Origin: Balneolales bacterium
Lineage (GTDB): Bacteria; Bacteroidota; Rhodothermia; Balneolales; HLUCCA01
Direction: 5' to 3'
Length of the DNA: 7,626 nucleotides
Assembly: GCA_022565415.1 (NCBI GenBank)
Contig: JAIUMT010000146.1
Coordinates: 1-7,626, forward strand
Numbering within the stretch: position 1 is the stretch's first letter; each line of letters begins with the position of its first letter. A model generated the notes under the pieces. That model saw only the letters and a program-made list of their open reading frames with translations, was not told where the DNA came from and made no database searches. Positions 6,085 through 7,626 of the stretch are shown piece by piece. Position numbers and translations under genes: made by a program.

Positions 6085-6933
6085 TTAGGCGTGGAATCGT
6101 TTGATGAGTTCATCTTGAAGAGCTTTCACCACAGGACCACGTTTGCCGTCGCCTATCGGGTTTCCGTCAAGTGTTACGATCGGCTGCACGTCGGTGGTGG
6201 TTCCTGAAATAAAAAGTTCGGAGAGCTGATCCACTTCGGTGTCGCGAATGGCGATTTCCCTCACCGGAATTCCGAGATCGGAGGCCATATCGAGTACCGT
6301 TTTCCGCGTGATGCCGTTCAAAATGTAATGCGAAACCGGATAAGTGTACAAAACTCCATCTTTAACCCCGAAAACATTCGCGTTCGGCGACTCGGTAATA
6401 ACTCCGTCGCGCACCATGAGAGCCGTTCCGACTCCGGCTTCTTTGGCTGTGTTCGTTGCCATCACGTTTGCTAGCAAATTGACCGTTTTGAGGTTGCATC
6501 GCGCCCAGCGAACATCACCGATTGTGATAGCTGATATACCTGATTCGTGCAATTTGGTGTGGGGTGTGAACGCGCCGGCCGACAAGTACACCGTGGGAGC
6601 AACCTCTGGATCGGGAAATGCGTGTGCCCGTGGGATGGCCATACCTCTCGAAATTTGCAAATATATCGTGGCCTGACCCGTTTCCAGACCGTTTCGCTTA
6701 AGCAACTCGAAATGAATTTCTGGAATTTGCGCGCGAACTTCCGATGGCAGATTAATTTTTAGCGCAGCGAGTCCCTCATCCATACGAGCAAGGTGATCAT
6801 CGAGACGGAAAGGCTTTCCATTCACCACCCGGGTGACTTCATAAATTCCATCTCCGAACAAAAATCCGCGGTCGAGCGGGGAAATCGTTGCTTCGTTGAG
6901 TTCGCTATAGGCGCCGTTCAGATATACTTGCAT
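6085..6933 (-). CDS. dat: D-amino-acid aminotransferase (PLP fold type IV)
   Basis: The 282-residue protein matches the length and pattern of bacterial D-alanine transaminase, a cytosolic PLP enzyme that exchanges amino groups between D-amino acids and 2-oxo acids and can supply D-glutamate or D-alanine for peptidoglycan. Visible landmarks are DRGFLFGDGIYEV (21-33, with Tyr31), ISRGMAIPRAHAFP (94-107; Arg102 and His104 match the Arg/His carboxylate-binding pair of the Bacillus enzyme), VRWARCNLKTVNLL (141-154; Lys149 is the PLP Schiff-base lysine), ITESPNANVFGVKDG (179-193; Glu181 is the PLP-ring acid), YILNGITRK (203-211) and SGTTTDVQPIV (243-253). The RxH motif favours D-amino-acid over branched-chain or ADC-lyase activity, though class IV enzymes can be broad. 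It starts at ATG 6933 and ends in TAA, 3 bases before the nucleotidyltransferase ATG, as first gene of a two-gene operon. No clear promoter was found upstream. Confidence 0.9.
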   Translation of the reverse strand: MQVYLNGAYSELNEATISPLDRGFLFGDGIYEVTRVVNGKPFRLDDHLARMDEGLAALKINLPSEVRAQIPEIHFELLKRNGLETGQATIYLQISRGMAIPRAHAFPDPEVAPTVYLSAGAFTPHTKLHESGISAITIGDVRWARCNLKTVNLLANVMATNTAKEAGVGTALMVRDGVITESPNANVFGVKDGVLYTYPVSHYILNGITRKTVLDMASDLGIPVREIAIRDTEVDQLSELFISGTTTDVQPIVTLDGNPIGDGKRGPVVKALQDELIKRFHA

Positions 6934-7550
6934 AACAGTTATAACACTATGATTCCGGTTTCAAAATTGCTACCAATATAGCAGATTTTTGGGCTGATGC
7001 GATTATAAATCTGGTGAATTTTGCGGCACAAACTAAGGGGATTTAAAAACGACTACACTAACAAACTAGTGGTATTGCCAATCAGCTTCACAAACGAACA
7101 CCAAACCTACTCCAACAGAATATGGGCATGGCTAAACAAATTCATTTTCCAGTGGAGATGTAACCGACCAACCTCACAATAAAGTCAGTAACACATTTTA
7201 AGAATTCCGCATCTTTTACTGAGAATTAAGCCAAGCAAAACACACATTCTAAAACAATCTTAGTCGAATTAAAAAAAATACCATCTAATTGAAAACCAAT
7301 ATTTTACCCTCTATCACTCCAGTTTCGCACATTGTCTATTCATCCCGATTTATTAAAAGACAAATTAGTCTTCTTTATCTTGCCATTCTATAAATCTGTT
7401 TATATATTAAGACAAGTTACTCTTTTATGTGAGTAGTACGGGTTGATGAATGCAAACTTACAATCGATGAATTACGAGGAAATGCTTTTCTCAACCTGTC
7501 CGAGTTCTACAATTTCGAATACACCTATTTAAGACAAAATAACTCCCATT
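6934..7550. other. AT-rich intergenic region between divergent genes, no convincing gene
   Basis: About 617 bases separate the divergently read aminotransferase and lipoprotein genes. A sampled line (7261-7320) is about 28% GC. No long reading frame, tRNA or rRNA signature was seen. Small structures present are CACTA/TAGTG (5-base inverted repeat with a 6-base loop near 7055-7070), AAGAC/GTCTT (loop AAATTA, near 7357-7372), and three imperfect TATT..AAGACAA motifs near 7351, 7405 and 7526. The region should hold the promoters for both flanking genes, but no strict TAnnTTTG match with a properly spaced TTG was found. Confidence 0.6.
7351..7550 (+). repeat. Three imperfect direct repeats of TATT(A/T)AAGACAA-type motif
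   Basis: The copies are TATTAAAAGACAAATTA (from 7351), TATTAAGACAAGTTA (from 7405) and TATTTAAGACAAAATAA (from 7526). The first two also share the following TCTT and TTTAT-like bases. The third ends next to the ATG of the lipoprotein at 7551. In AT-rich DNA part of this match may be chance; a binding site or leftover duplication is possible. Confidence 0.35.
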
Positions 7551-7626
7551 ATGAAAAACGTCTTTATCATTCTACTTGCCACAGCAATAGCACTTACAGC
7601 CTACGCTTGCGGTGGCTCCTCCGACA
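7551..7626 (+). CDS. Probable lipoprotein, N-terminal fragment (cut by window edge)
   Basis: ATG at 7551 opens a frame that runs off the right edge after 25 codons: MKNVFIILLATAIALTAYAC followed by GGSSD. This is a typical secretory signal: a positive N-terminus (Lys2), a hydrophobic core (residues 4-17) and a lipobox-like AYAC with the lipidated cysteine at residue 20. Gly and Ser after Cys form a flexible tether. The mature protein and its function are outside the window. It reads away from the aminotransferase operon, after a long AT-rich leader region. A plain signal-peptidase I substrate cleaved after AYA is the alternative, but Cys followed by GGSS favours a lipoprotein. Confidence 0.65.
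   Translation, partial: MKNVFIILLATAIALTAYACGGSSD

Noticed and set aside
7055..7070. CACTA/TAGTG inverted repeat as a transposon end or terminator
   Set aside because: The stem is only 5 bases, there is no matching partner copy, no transposase and no T-run.
7446..7532. A 28-codon frame starting ATG AAT GCA just before the lipoprotein
   Set aside because: Short, in AT-rich sequence, with no ribosome-binding signal and no recognisable motif; chance is the simpler explanation.

Overview
The window looks like a chromosomal piece from the FCB group, most likely Balneolota/Rhodothermota or a close Bacteroidota relative. The main evidence is a type IX secretion (T9SS) C-terminal sorting domain of the YPNPFNP type. 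Supporting evidence is promoters resembling the Bacteroidota TTG-N(18-19)-TAnnTTTG pattern and the lack of Shine-Dalgarno sequences. The phylum-level call is inference; no rRNA or tRNA is present to confirm it.

Left part (1-2844, + strand): one long reading frame for a secreted, modular surface protein, cut by the left edge. It holds beta-sandwich and Fn3-like modules repeated with a period of 307 codons, a large C-terminal region and a T9SS sorting domain. Two in-frame TGA codons interrupt it, at 823 and 2776. Both sit where family patterns suggest glycine (GGA), homology continues in the same frame across both, and a TAG at 2842 ends the sorting domain in the expected place. It is either a recent pseudogene, a pair of G-to-T sequence errors, or (least likely) a recoded gene.

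Middle (2880-5246, - strand): a small ABM-family monooxygenase-like protein, convergent with the surface protein, and a 666-residue membrane sensor histidine kinase with a periplasmic solute-binding domain, one TM helix, PAS, HisKA and HATPase_c. No response regulator lies in the window. The ABM gene seems to have its own promoter inside the 3' end of the kinase gene.

Right-middle (5389-6933, - strand): a two-gene operon with a 3-base gap, holding a D-amino-acid aminotransferase (class IV, all key residues visible) and then a Pol-beta-superfamily nucleotidyltransferase. By sampled lines it is richer in GC (about 52-55%) than its neighbours (about 38%).

Right end (6934-7626): about 600 bases of AT-rich sequence with no convincing gene, carrying three imperfect copies of a TATTnAAGACAA-type motif, followed by the first 25 codons of a probable lipoprotein on the + strand, cut by the right edge.

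No CRISPR array, insertion sequence, phage gene or recognisable defence system was seen. The most notable point is the doubly TGA-interrupted T9SS protein.
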